Source: Siphonodentalium dalli (Eukaryota; Mollusca; Scaphopoda; Gadilida; Siphonodentaliidae). From it: a stretch of DNA of 64,000 nt. Positions 21,691 to 32,740 of this stretch are shown piece by piece. Position 1 is the stretch's first letter; every line of letters begins with the position of its first letter. The notes beneath the pieces were generated by a model. That model made no database searches, was not told where the DNA came from, and saw nothing but the letters and a program-made list of their open reading frames with translations. The stretch lies in contig CP136063.1 in the NCBI GenBank assembly GCA_032622095.1, positions 217,947,982 through 218,011,981 of the forward strand, in the 5' to 3' direction. Made by a program: the position numbers and the translations under genes.

Positions 21691-23134
21691 TCCAAGAATA
21701 CATTCGCCCTGTACACCACACAATATCAAACTCACAGAAGCTAGAAACACCACAGGTGGCGTAATTACATCAAACTGAATTTCAAATTTGCGAAAAATGT
21801 GAGACAAGGACGTGGCGAGTGGATTGAGCTGGTTTCGCGTGAAACTTTTAATAAATGTTCAGTAGTTGGAAATATCAATGAGTTAATGACACATCAATTG
21901 TAAAAGTAACAATAAATTGACATTTATTTGATGTTGAAATTAAAATCGTTCTTACATTGCGGTCAAAATTTGTAATAAAAGTGTCATATTTTTGGAAAAA
22001 TCACCACCATAGACGAGGGTTGGCGAGACATATATACAACACTTGGAAAGCTTGAAGTATACCAGTTGTACGCTTGCAGCCCAAATAGAAGTTTCCAGAT
22101 TTGGCTACAAATGTAGTTGGAAATTCCTAGTTCACCATACCCAAACAGAAACTACATTTTCGCGTCAATATTTAAATATATATGTTGATTGCGAAAAAAA
22201 AGAAGTTTGTATACATAGAAGAAATCTTAGATGATACAAATCGTCATGCATGATAAGTTTGATCAACCAACCCCCACCCCACGGTCATATTATAGTAATA
22301 ATTTATCGGTCCAATTCTAAATTAAATCAAGGTAAACTAAAAGAAAGTTCTTCGATTAATACAATGTAAAGAACGATAATTATTTATCGGTTTCAAGACA
22401 AGTAATCGCGTCTACTCTAATATGGACTGACAAAACAGAAAACAAAGAGAAAAATAAGAAATCCAGTTGAAGAATGCTGTTTGCTAACCCGAAACGGCAT
22501 GCAGGACAGTTTGCTGAATAGAGGGTGCAGTTTAAACTTCGAAGCTTGACGCCCCACCCAAACAAAAACCGTGTTACCACGTCCCTTCTTTGGCTAAATG
22601 AGGGTTATTGAAATTCAAGCCAGTAATCGCTCAACAAATAACGATTGAATATGAAAAAAAGGCTGAAATAGATATAAAACATTTTTTCTATCTCAGATGC
22701 ATGCATCCCGTGAGTCCACAGTGCAGCGGCAAATCAAAATAGCACGACTCTTAACTTGCGGATCTGGGCTATGAATGGGGAAGCCCGACCATAAGTATGA
22801 GGTGACAATACGGTACTTTTTCCTGATTAATGATAAGTAAAGGATATGGTACGTATACATACATGCATACCATAGCAGGTATAACATATTGATGCACGCT
22901 CTCCGTCAATGGAGGTCAATAAAGATATACAAAGCCCATGTTTGGCATACCTGCCGCAACCCGACCCGCATCTAAATGTTACAACGTCGATTCTTGTGAT
23001 TTTGGTGCCCCTTCCCTGACCGTCATTACAAACTTGGACATTTACTTTGGTAACTTTAAACAACACCATTGAATTCGTTGTATCACGGAGACGCCTGTAA
23101 ATGAATATATCAAACCTGACACCCCTAAGATTGA
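21691..23134. other. Non-coding region
   Basis: No gene recognised. About 22990-23110 resembles one unit of the tandem core at 2732-3514 (TTTGGTGCCCCTTCCCTGAC, AACAACACCATTGAATTC). Short open frames here have no domain signature. Confidence 0.4.
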
Positions 23135-23207
23135 AAAATGTCCACTCATTTCCGTCTGCTATTAATTGTTTCTAATAATAGCACCGAATAAATACGCGGA
23201 ACTTTAA

Positions 23208-23686
23208 AGGTACTCAATCCGTAAAGAGGGTCCCCATCTCAACAGATTCCAACAACAACAATCCGATCAGAGGGTCCTATATTACTATTTCTTTGGCTTT
23301 GGGGGTAAAAAATATTTGATTCGAGTCGAGGAACCCATCAAACAAAGCTCAGGGTTATTAGATATTGGTTTTTGAAATTTGTTAATTGCTCGAGATGAGT
23401 ACTAATAACTGCCGTCAATTTGGTAACCTGCTCGAGATTTTACGCCAAAACTCTATTCAAACAGACAAGGATGGATAACTCTATAATCAAGTGGTAATAA
23501 TAACGAAATTTTGACTGTCTTCTGGGCCAGAAAGAATTCCCGATAATGAAAATTAATGGATTTCTAAAATCGATATCTAACAAATCTGAGCTTTGATGGG
23601 TGACTTCCTCGACTCGAATCAAATATTTTTGACCCCCGAAGCCATTGAAATAGTAATTGAGAGGAGTTTTATCGGATTGAGTACCT
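23208..23686 (+). mobile_element. Complete TTAA-type MITE, family A
   Basis: 479 bp, bounded by inverted termini AGGTACTCAATCCG and CGGATTGAGTACCT and flanked on both sides by TTAA (23204-23207 and 23687-23690). Subterminal inverted homology extends about 140 bp inward (CTTTGGCTTTGGGGG on the left, its relative CCCCCGAAGCCATTG on the right). A related sequence without the element at about 26860-26885 serves as an empty site, confirming the ends. Non-coding. Confidence 0.9.
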
Positions 23687-23740
23687 TTAAACTGCATCAG
23701 TTATCTCTGTGAAACGTGTCCATAGTGTCATTCAACAATT

Positions 23741-25669
23741 GATCACAGCTTGACTATATTTATCACAGTGGCTAAACCGTACAAACATATAATCGGAAGT
23801 TGCTTTCGCCAAGACGAAAAATTCTATTTTTAGAACATAAATACTACTGAAGAATCAACACAACACCAAAAAATAAGTTTTCAGACCTGATAGACGGTTT
23901 CCCCACAGCAAGAAACGTAAGTATAAATTATACATACACATTTGCCGATCGAAAGGGGGCTCCATTTGAACGAAGGACTCTTTTTTAATAGATCAAAACG
24001 GCCTTTGATCACTTCAGAAAATAAATTTCTTGCATGCAAATATTCCCTTTTCAAATGAAATTTTAACACATATACACCATCTGTCGGAAATCCAACGGAA
24101 ACGCCGTTATGTGTGCAACATATATTGACATTACTTTGGCTTGGGCGTATGCACAATCTGAAAGTAGAGACTATTTATTTGGACACCCCACTCGTCAGTC
24201 GCTGTACGCCTAGTTGTGTACGATGACAATCGCCAGTTGCGACGTTGTGCAGGAATCATACAGTAATTATATGTTCGATAAGTTCCTTTCGACCCATTGA
24301 AACATAACTATATTGTCGAAATGTCACGCTATTGAACTTATAGAACAAGGTATTCTTATTAACATTTGGCAACTTTTATTCGACTCCGCAAGTAACAACA
24401 CTGCATTTGGGGGTGGGGGCTGTATGTTATATTCTGTGATGAAATTGCCTACGCCTGGGAATTTACTAATATAAAAACTACAGGTTGTATGTGCACCATC
24501 GCCTTATATTTACGGTGATGTGACGAAGCGGTCGTGACTGCGAGTGCCTCCTTGGGTATCACTACATGAATATTGAATGGCTAGTCCCGAAATGTCCTAC
24601 AAGTACCAGCCTCGAGTTGCACCTCTTGGGTTGGTATTTTCCGGCAGAGACTCATAGACAAACGATTGGATAAAATTATCCGCCAACCCCACCCTGCCCA
24701 TTGGTAGTTCGATTTAGATTCATATTGAAAACCCAAAACAATGGCGGGGGGGGGGGGGGGGTACATTGCGCTCGCTCATCACAAAGTCCCTGGATACAGG
24801 ACCATATTATATATGCCTACATTTTAGACACAGTATCTCCAATAAAACCACATATGTCAACAGAAGTAAACTTGGCTAAGATATGTGTGGATAAGACATA
24901 TTGTGTAACAATTGGGACGACACTATCGCAATTGTCTATGTTCGTTAACTGGAGAAACAATGATAGATAGACTGTATTTTACGGTTCACTGTGCCTAAAT
25001 TTGTCTTCTGATCATAATATCGATCTGAAAAGGTGTGCTATGTACGGAAGTACACCGTTGAGAGAGATGTCATGGGATGCCGATTTTGGTTGTACATGCA
25101 TATTTCAGTTTCCTGTCGCTTAAACAACAAATCACTCCAAGCGCTGATGACGAACATTCAAGACTTTTTAAGGTTTTATGTTTTTCAATAAATTTAATTC
25201 TACATTATTATATCATGTTTACTTAATTTTATTTGAAATGCTTTTGGTACTTATAGTGAAAAAATAGAGCTTCATCTCTTGAGTCACCGGAAAACTTGAG
25301 AAGTAATATGCATGATATGTATACATACATGTAGATCAGAAGTATTCAATTACGTACCATGCTTTTCGATGAACTACATCAAGTAATTCAATAATAAGTA
25401 AGTCATAATACATTTTAAAATAGATTTCAAATACACTTACAGATTTCAGCATGGTATCTACTGATAAACATAGTTACGTTCGGTGCTTGAATATATAAAA
25501 ACAAATTTGGTCGAGAAATCGGAAAACGGATGTGGAACGGAACAGTGCCTTCGTTGTGTGATTGAAGGTTAATAATGGAGCATGTTCTTGTTTACGTACA
25601 ACATCGTACGTCTTGACGACAATATGCTATTTATGCGCTGATTGTGTTTGGCATATGAACAAAACTATA
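23741..25669. other. Non-coding region
   Basis: No gene recognised. A G-tract near 24743-24760 and several short low-complexity stretches are present. Open frames are short and lack family features. Confidence 0.4.
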
Positions 25670-26290
25670 AATATTTTAATATTTCTTCTGTTGATGGCGA
25701 TTTGAACAAATATGAATATTTCTACAACGAACGCCGCCCGTTCCTTTAACCAAGGTGCATCAGAAATGTTAGTATTGAATGTACGTAAGACAGAATAGTC
25801 AATTATGTTAATCAAGCAAAAACTTATAAGCGATTGCATGGCACGCTGGTGCAATATATATCTACAATTTTCCATATTTTGGCCGCCAGTTTGAGTCGCC
25901 AGTTTGAGTCAAAGTGACAAATTTGTTTCCATTGAGTTGGAATATTCATAAGTAATGGTACTTACATTTCACAATTCTGTCTATTTCTTGTTGAAACAAG
26001 ACTAGAATCCCTATTGTGATTTTTGGTGAAAGTTTATAACGCGTTTTGTAAAATCGAATTTTTGAGGGATCGGAAGGGCCCAGGACCACATGAATGATAT
26101 ATATCATTGCTTTGCACTAATGAACAATTAGCATGAACAATACAAAATAAAGTACAAAATTCTCAGCCAGTTCCAATCAGCAGACATGATTTAAAAAATG
26201 TTAGTGAAAAAACGTCACTTTTTCTAGTTTCGGCTGTCATTTTGTACGGGGTGCTCCAGTGTTGACACAAAAAGGTGGCATTATATCTTA
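25670..26290 (+). repeat. Diverged solo arm of the foldback element
   Basis: Follows about 4225-4830 in order: CCAAGGTGCATCAG, GCGATTGCATGGCACGCTGG, CCATATTTTGGCCGCCA, ATTGAGTTGGAATATTC, GACTAGAATCCCTATTGTGAT, and GTAAAATCGAATTTTTGAGG. Identity is about 75-80%. The left arm is absent, so this is a truncated or recombined copy of the family. Confidence 0.8.
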
Positions 26291-26579
26291 GTTTCACAAA
26301 AAATGTATGCATTTGTATAGATATGGTAACATTTTCTCACTACAATTTGCATCAAACTTAGTGACCGATCTGAGAAACGCCATCTTGTCTGGTGACAAGC
26401 ATACATATGTACAAAACATCAAAATATGGCACTTTTGTCCGGACTGTCGTGATACGAGCTATATTAAGTCGACTGAACTCTGGCTTGTTTGTCAAACTCC
26501 ATGCAGGTTTTACCTCCCTTGATGAATCGGTAAGTAAGTCGGGAAAATCCACGATAGATATAGAATGCAGAACTTTTTA

Positions 26580-26780
26580 AAAAGCTGGTGCACAGCCGGT
26601 GGCAGAGTTAGAAAGGACGTATGACTGGTGCGCTCTGGTAGAGATTGGTAGTTTTTGATCAGACGGCGTAGCGATGGGGCTGAACTCTGCCTTATAGTTT
26701 GTGTCAGACAGCGTACAGCGGGGGGGGGGGGCCGAATTATGTCTTGTAGTTTGTGATCAATATCTACCAGAGGTGTCTCT
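26580..26780 (+). repeat. Dispersed GATCAGACAGCGTAG repeat
   Basis: TTTGATCAGACGGCGTAGCG, then ATGGGGCTGAACTCTGCC and GTGTCAGACAGCGTACAGCG occur here. Relatives lie near 28215-28300 and 46375-46420, and near 38905-38935 and 39100-39150 in either orientation. A G-run of about 12 interrupts one unit near 26720. Function unknown. Confidence 0.65.
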
Positions 26781-26804
26781 TACCGAAACACCTGTGTTCC
26801 ATTT

Positions 26805-26910
26805 CCGATTAAATTTCCGTCTGCTATTAAATGTTTCTAATAATAGCACCGTAAAAAATCATTCGCGAAACTCTAAACTGCATCAGTTGTCTCTGTGAAA
26901 TGTGTTATTA
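26805..26910 (+). repeat. Paralogous empty site of the 23208 MITE
   Basis: TTTCCGTCTGCTATTAAATG, then AATAATAGCACCG and AACTGCATCAGTTGTCTCTG match both flanks of the MITE at 23208-23686. Here they are joined directly at CTAA in place of TTAA-element-TTAA. Confidence 0.85.
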
Positions 26911-28199
26911 CGCGCGCTCCGCGTGTATACTGGTGTAGAGATTCTTGTTTCGCCTGGGCTCATGGGTGTTTTATTTATAGAAAGGGAATTTTTTGGGAGG
27001 ATTAAAAGTCGAACTGCGACCGGGGGCCGAGTCCGATAAAAGGTGTAGTTGGAAATTTCAATTTCGTTTATTGTCGTTAACATTATGTCAATAATGTTGA
27101 TTTTTGGTTTGTGATAAGCTATGCCAATTACAAATAAAATAAATGAAAAAGATATTTTGTAGGTCTTATATTTCAACTTTTATAGACATATTTCGTTCTG
27201 CAGCCCAATGGGGGTTGTGGTCGGAGACGGCCGAGTCGGCCGCCGGTTCGTTAATTACGTGCTGGTTGTTATTGTTATTTTAACGGAATTCTGAGTTGGT
27301 TATTCGCAAAACCAATATATTTTTATAATTACAATCAAGGGTTTATAATATATGATCGTGAGCGCGTTACCATTTCTGACATTGGTTTTCTTGTTCACCA
27401 TGCTCTGGTAGCTTGACTATATTTATGACCTCTCTGAATTTGACGGTAAGAGACACCGCTGGCAGAGATTGGTCATTCACATACCAATGTAATAGGAGAT
27501 ATAATAATAAGATACAAGTAGACATATATAGTCCCATGCAAATCTGACAATTTGGGAAACTCATTAATTATGGACCGGTTTGAACACGATTCTGGTATTA
27601 TGTGATCAGTCTGTGTTATCGGCGACAAAACTAATATGAATCGTACGTGACACGTAGTGGAGCAATCACACATGATGTGCCTCAAATTTGCATTTTATCG
27701 GTGACATAACGCTAAGAATAATTTACGTAACATCATGCAGTGTTCACGACGGAGACGACATGCCAAATTGACAAGACGTGTCGTGGATTGTAAAATCTGA
27801 ATTATCGTCATGACTTCTTCAGTTTTCGTTTTCATTAATCTGACCAACGAAATTGGTCTAAATGAAATTAATATACTTAAATCACAGGTGAATTCTTCGT
27901 AAATTGTGAAGTAGTTACTTTCATTTCTAACGCGATGATTCATTTCCAATTCCGCGTTTTCTGCAATCTCAACACGGTTGCTAACCGGAAGTCACGTGAC
28001 AATTTCTCCAGAATCTATACCCGCGATCTTGAAAAATCACTGATGGATATAGAAAAAAATTCTATGACGTCATTCACCTGCCTTAGGTATAAACACCCTT
28101 GGTGGTTGCTATTATTGAACACGTGTTTTCTCCAATGTACAAGAATCTTGTAAATTCTGATAACTGGACAGCGTGACTAACCGAGAGAGGTTAGCGACG
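26911..28199. other. Non-coding region with a repeat shared with 45945-46065
   Basis: About 27280-27395 matches 45945-46065 (TTAACGGAA, AAACCAATATA, GTTACCATTTC, GGT(A/T)TTCTTGTT). No gene recognised. Confidence 0.45.
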
Positions 28200-29930
28200 G
28201 TGCATGAGAGCTTGGTTTGTGATCAGACAGCGTAGGGATGGGACAGAAATCTGCCGTGTTGTTTGTGATCAGCCAGCGTAGTGATGTGACTGAACACTTG
28301 GATTTTACTCTTTGCATGCCTAAATCATTTGGCTCACCATTGAAACCACATCCCTTGTTCGATCTTCACCAAATCGGGGTGACCTCTAGATGGGAGCGAA
28401 ATTTGTTTTCGAATTTTGTTGAAAACTATGACCGTCACCGGTCTGGCTAGCTTGCATTTTTAATCTTTGTATCACTAAATCCTCTGGCAATATAGAATAG
28501 TACGGGTTACAGACCGAACTGTTCGCCTGATAATATCGAAATTTGTCACGAATGTTAACATTGACATGTAGATAGAAACGAGCCATTTTGGGGTCATTCG
28601 GCCAGAAAACATGGCCACCGGCAGCCATCTTGGATTTTACTCTTGCATGATTAAAATATTTTGGGACACCTTACAGACCATCCGATCACCACCAAACTTC
28701 ATAGAGATAATCGGGGTGACCTCTAGATGGGAGTGCTCAATATTTCCGAAATTCATTAAAAACATGGCTGTCAGCAGCCATCTTGGATTTTACTCTTTGT
28801 ATGACTAAATCATTTGGCACTATCCATCAGCATGTGATACAGGCCGATCTGTTCGTCTGATCCTCATGACATTTGTGATGAATGTTAACATTGACCCCTA
28901 GATGGAAGGGCTCAATGTTTTTTTCCGAAATTCGTTAAAACATGGCCGCCAGCAACCATCTTGGATTTCAAATTTGAATCTATCGGTTTCCCCTGCAGAC
29001 CGCATTTAGTGGATAAATGTTTTGAAACTTGTTTAGGAATACCTCTATATCATTTGAACTATATCATTTAAACAATCTTGATTCTTTGCATGGCTGAATA
29101 CTTTGGCACACCCTACAGACCGCATCCCTCATCAGATCGTCACCAAACTTCATATGTCTTTTGGGTGTACTGGATGGAGCCATCAAATGTTGCAAAATGT
29201 CGTTGGAAAACATGGCCACCAGCGACCATCTTTAGTTTTACTCCTTGTATGACTAATATCATTTGGAACACCGTAAAGACAACATCTCTTGTCCGATTGT
29301 GACTATGATTCTTCGGAATGACAACTAGATGGAAGTTATCTAATCCGGTCGTAACCAAACTTCATACTGATCTTCGCCGTGACCACTAGATGTGGGGGCT
29401 ATCATTTTTTTTATTTCATTTGAAAACATGGCCACCAGCAGCCATCTTGTATTTCACTTCATATGTGTCTCTTCATTCATTACTTCTAGCATTACTTAGA
29501 AATTTCAACGTTTTGCATTCCTAATCGCTCCATTTACTGTACCAAATTAAATTACCCCCTCTCCAAGTTGAGTTGCAGTGTCAATGACACTTTCGTTTCC
29601 GAATTCTGTTTAAAAAAACATGGCTGCCAGCGCCATATTGAATTTTACTCTTTTGATGACTAAATCATTTAGCACACCCTACATGTCACATCTCTCATCC
29701 GATCGTCATCAAACTTCATATGGATCTTCGGAGTGAACTCTGGATGGGAGCTTACCATTTTTTCCGAATTATGTTAAAAACATGACTGCCAGCGGCCATC
29801 TTGTATTTTACACTGTGTATGACTAAATCCGTTGGGTGTTTAGGATTGCATAGACATACCAACTTTCTGCATTATCTATCGCTCCATTAACTGTACCATT
29901 TGACAATATCCACTCCAAGTTCATGTTAAT
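28200..29930 (+). repeat. Degenerate tandem array rich in GCCATCTTGGATTTTA motifs
   Basis: About nine imperfect units of 150-215 bp. Recurring parts are AACATGGCC(A/G)CCAGCAGCC, ATCTTGGATTTTACTC, GACTAAATCATTTGGCACAC, CCGATCGTCACCAAACTTCA and GTGACCTCTAGATGGGAG. ATGGC-starting cores lie near 28614, 28764, 28943, 29213, 29428, 29622 and 29783. The array ends within about 100 bp of the TLR pseudogene. A related inverted piece lies inside the element at 16010-16564. Confidence 0.8.
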
Positions 29931-29968
29931 AAATATATTTGCAGATTTGATCCCCATACTCACACAAC

Positions 29969-31623
29969 ATGAAGCCACCAGTCCATATTACTTTACTCTG
30001 CTTGGTTTGTGTATTCGATGCCATATGGGCGTTTCCAAACCGCCACCCTTGCAAGGACCTTCCGGAATGCAGCTGTAGCGTGATAATTTACCCGGATGTG
30101 GAAGTGGATGTTGATTGTGCTGGGAAATCGCTCACATCGGTACCTGAGAACATTCCGAGAAATACGGTGATACTCGACTTAAGCCGGAATCCACTCGGTG
30201 TTCTCCGTAATCACTCGTTCAGGGGTCTGTTCAAACTGACGGAGCTCAAAGCAGACGACGCAAATCTTAAGTTTATCGATGTTGGTGCTTTTTCAGACTT
30301 GAAATCGTTAGAATTCCTATCCCTGTTGAACAATGATGAGTTGGGCTTTTATGAGGCCAAACTGGAGGAAAATGTGTTTGCGCCATTGCAAAAACTGACA
30401 GAATTGTGGGTCTACGGAAATGTTGCTTCATTTTCAAAGACTTTGAAATATCCAGATTATCTTCTGACAAATTTGAAAAATATCGAATCTCTGCAGATTG
30501 ATGGTCTGCCGGCTGCTGCGTTTGGCGACAGCATGAAGTACCTGGTCAACCTCACCAGTTTATATATGTCTGGTATCCACGGCAACAGCTACTGTAACAT
30601 GACGAACATACCACAGAACTACTTTTATAATATTCCATATATTAAGAAATTAACTATACAGAAGTGGGGCGTAGTTAACATACATAAACTCGCACTTGGC
30701 GCACTTAAAAACATATTCAAACTGGATTTATCTTATAACATGGATTTGAATTTACATGGATTCGAAGAAGCATCATACAGCTTACGGAATTCCAGTATTA
30801 CAGAGTTATATCTTATTGCTATACATAGAACCTTCGGCCTTGGCGTTTGACGCTTATTATCACAGGAAACAAACTTCAGTGTAACTGTGAAACCATCGAA
30901 TTCTTAGAATGGATTCAGACAACTGACGTCAAGGTTCCATCAAAAGAGCAACTTCATTGCAAAGTCGACGGCAAGAGAAGATATTTTACAGACATTGAAT
31001 CGGTAATAAAGCAACTTGATCAGCGATGTCGTGATTACGTTCCCTTCATTTTTGTCGGCGTCACGTGTGTGTGTTTGTACATCGTCGGCATACTTCTTAT
31101 GGTAATTTATAGATACAGATGGAAATTGCGGTATCTGTACTATGTTGGACGAGCCCGCTTCCACCAAGCCGAACACGAGGGCGAATTTCTCTATGACGCC
31201 TTCATTTCTTATGCGGAGGAAGACAAGCCATTTATCAATGAAATGTCAGAGCGACTTGAGAATAATTCCAGATTGAATCTATGCATCCACGAAAGGAACT
31301 TTGTGGCCGGTATGCCGATAGAATATAACATAACAGCTTGTATTCACAACAGCTGGAAGGTGGTATGTATATTGTCCAGTTCGTTCTTTAAGCGTCCTTG
31401 GTGTAAGTATGAGTTCCACACGGCACGCGTTGAAGAAATGCACACCGGCCGAGATGTCCTAATTCTCGTGAATCTCAGTTATTTCTTGTCCAAGGAGATT
31501 CCACACGAGATCAAGGAACAAATGGAGTTTGCATCTTATATCACATATCCTAACTGTCCCGATGAAAGGATTAGAGAACTCTTCTGGGCTAATCTTATAA
31601 TGTCGATAATGGACAGTGCCTAA
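29969..31623 (+). pseudogene. Toll-like receptor pseudogene with internal LRR deletion
   Basis: Frame 1 (29969-30850) starts at ATG with a hydrophobic signal peptide (CLVCVFDAIWAF), a cysteine N-cap and about seven leucine-rich repeats, then stops at TGA. Frame 2 (open from about 30847) gives the LRR C-cap with C-X-C spacing (KLQCNCETIEFLEW), one membrane segment, the juxtamembrane YRWKLRYLYY, and a TIR domain: YDAFISYAEEDKPF, NFVAGMPI at the BB loop, ELFWANLI at box 3. Against the intact receptor at 47761-50256 the two parts align to residues 1-281 and from about 568, so some 290 codons of LRRs are missing at the joint near 30840-30850 and the phase is lost. A 21-base GT...AG at the joint is too short for an intron. 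Both halves otherwise look well kept, so the lesion may be recent or an assembly error. Confidence 0.88.
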
Positions 31624-31757
31624 GAAACGCGACAACGAAAACGAGAAATCTATGGTAACAACAGGACACAGAGTGCTCTTCAAACCTGTTAAATGAACTT
31701 AATGAGTTGCGATTGTATAATTATACGAACAAGAGAGCGAATGGGAATACAGCTGTC

Positions 31758-31763
31758 AATAAA
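31758..31763 (+). promoter_or_regulatory. Candidate polyadenylation signal of the TLR pseudogene
   Basis: AATAAA, 135 bp after the stop codon of the TIR frame and just before the 31-bp minisatellite. Position is reasonable for a single-exon receptor gene; usage is not shown. Confidence 0.4.
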
Positions 31764-31768
31764 ATATA

Positions 31769-31950
31769 TACTAGAAGATATGATCTACCAATCAGCATCT
31801 ACTAGAAGATATGTTCTACCAATCAGCATCTACTAGAAGATATGTTCTGCCAATCAGCATCTACTAGAAGATATGTTCTACCAATCAGCATCTACTAGAA
31901 GATATGTTCTACCAATCAGCATCTACTAGAATATATGTTCTACCAATCAG
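31769..31950 (+). repeat. 31-bp minisatellite, six units
   Basis: CTAGAAGATATGTTCTACC plus AATCAGCATCTA repeats with starts at 31771, 31802, 31833, 31864, 31895 and 31926. Units differ by one or two bases, so the array is young. Confidence 0.95.
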
Positions 31951-32039
31951 CGACTGGGCCGATCGCTTGCTGCAATGAAAATTCTTTGCTCAATCTAATT
32001 TTGATATCTGCGCATCAGTGCTAAATTTCCTATATTTAA

Positions 32040-32560
32040 ACAACTAGTTTGTTGTCAAATAATGATATACCGACATGTCTATTTACGACATGATGTTGGA
32101 AATGCATCCATGATTATAATAGTTTTTCATTTTGCATGACACATGTCATAATTTTTACAATTAAAGGCGAAAAAATGTACCCTAATTGTTATTCAGAGGA
32201 TACATTCGCTGTTAAATGGCCGAAATTCAATCAACTTTATGTTGTAAAATGACAATGTACTGAAATTTATATTTGCGCCAAGATGTTGGAAATTCATCCG
32301 TGATTATATAGAGAGTAATCAATTGGTTCCGAGAATTTTTACGTTAAATATTTCTTGAGAGGAGAGAGACGTCGGTAAGAAACGAGTGCACGTTAGCGCA
32401 CAAGTTTCTCACCTAAACGTCTCTCGCCTCGAGTGAATTATTTAACGCAATTCTCGGAACTAATTGATTACTCTATTTATTACACTTCATAGGAGTGTAA
32501 TAAAATACTGTTTGTCACTTGTCATAATTTTCACAATTCATGGCAAAAAGATTGTATATT
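32040..32560. repeat. Two-copy repeat, the second split by a palindromic element
   Basis: Motifs GATGTTGGAAATGCATCC, TGATTATA and CATGTCATAATTTTTACAAT occur in order near 32090-32165. They recur near 32283-32310 and 32518-32545, now separated by the palindrome at 32312-32474 and a short AT-rich stretch. Confidence 0.65.
32312..32474. mobile_element. 163-bp palindromic element
   Basis: Arms begin AGAGTAATCAATTGGTTCCG and end CGGAACTAATTGATTACTCT. They run inward for about 70 bp with some mismatches to a loop near 32372-32402 (GAGTGCACGTTAGCGCACAA). It interrupts a repeated sequence, which supports insertion. Target duplication not clear. Confidence 0.75.
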
Positions 32561-32740
32561 CTCCGGTGTATTATAGCATAATGACAAGCGCTGATAAACT
32601 AATCTATTTATGCAGACGTTTGTCTCCTAGCAACCGTAAGCGCCCACGCCAGTGAAAATGTGTGGAAAGCTCAATTTCCTCCTCTTTTACCAAAGTATTT
32701 TTGAATTGATATGATTTCTTGTAAATTCTTGTAAATTCAA

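Noticed and set aside
30846-30866. GT...AG at the break in the TLR pseudogene as an intron
   Set aside because: Only 21 bases, far below any normal intron, and the missing LRRs would not be restored.
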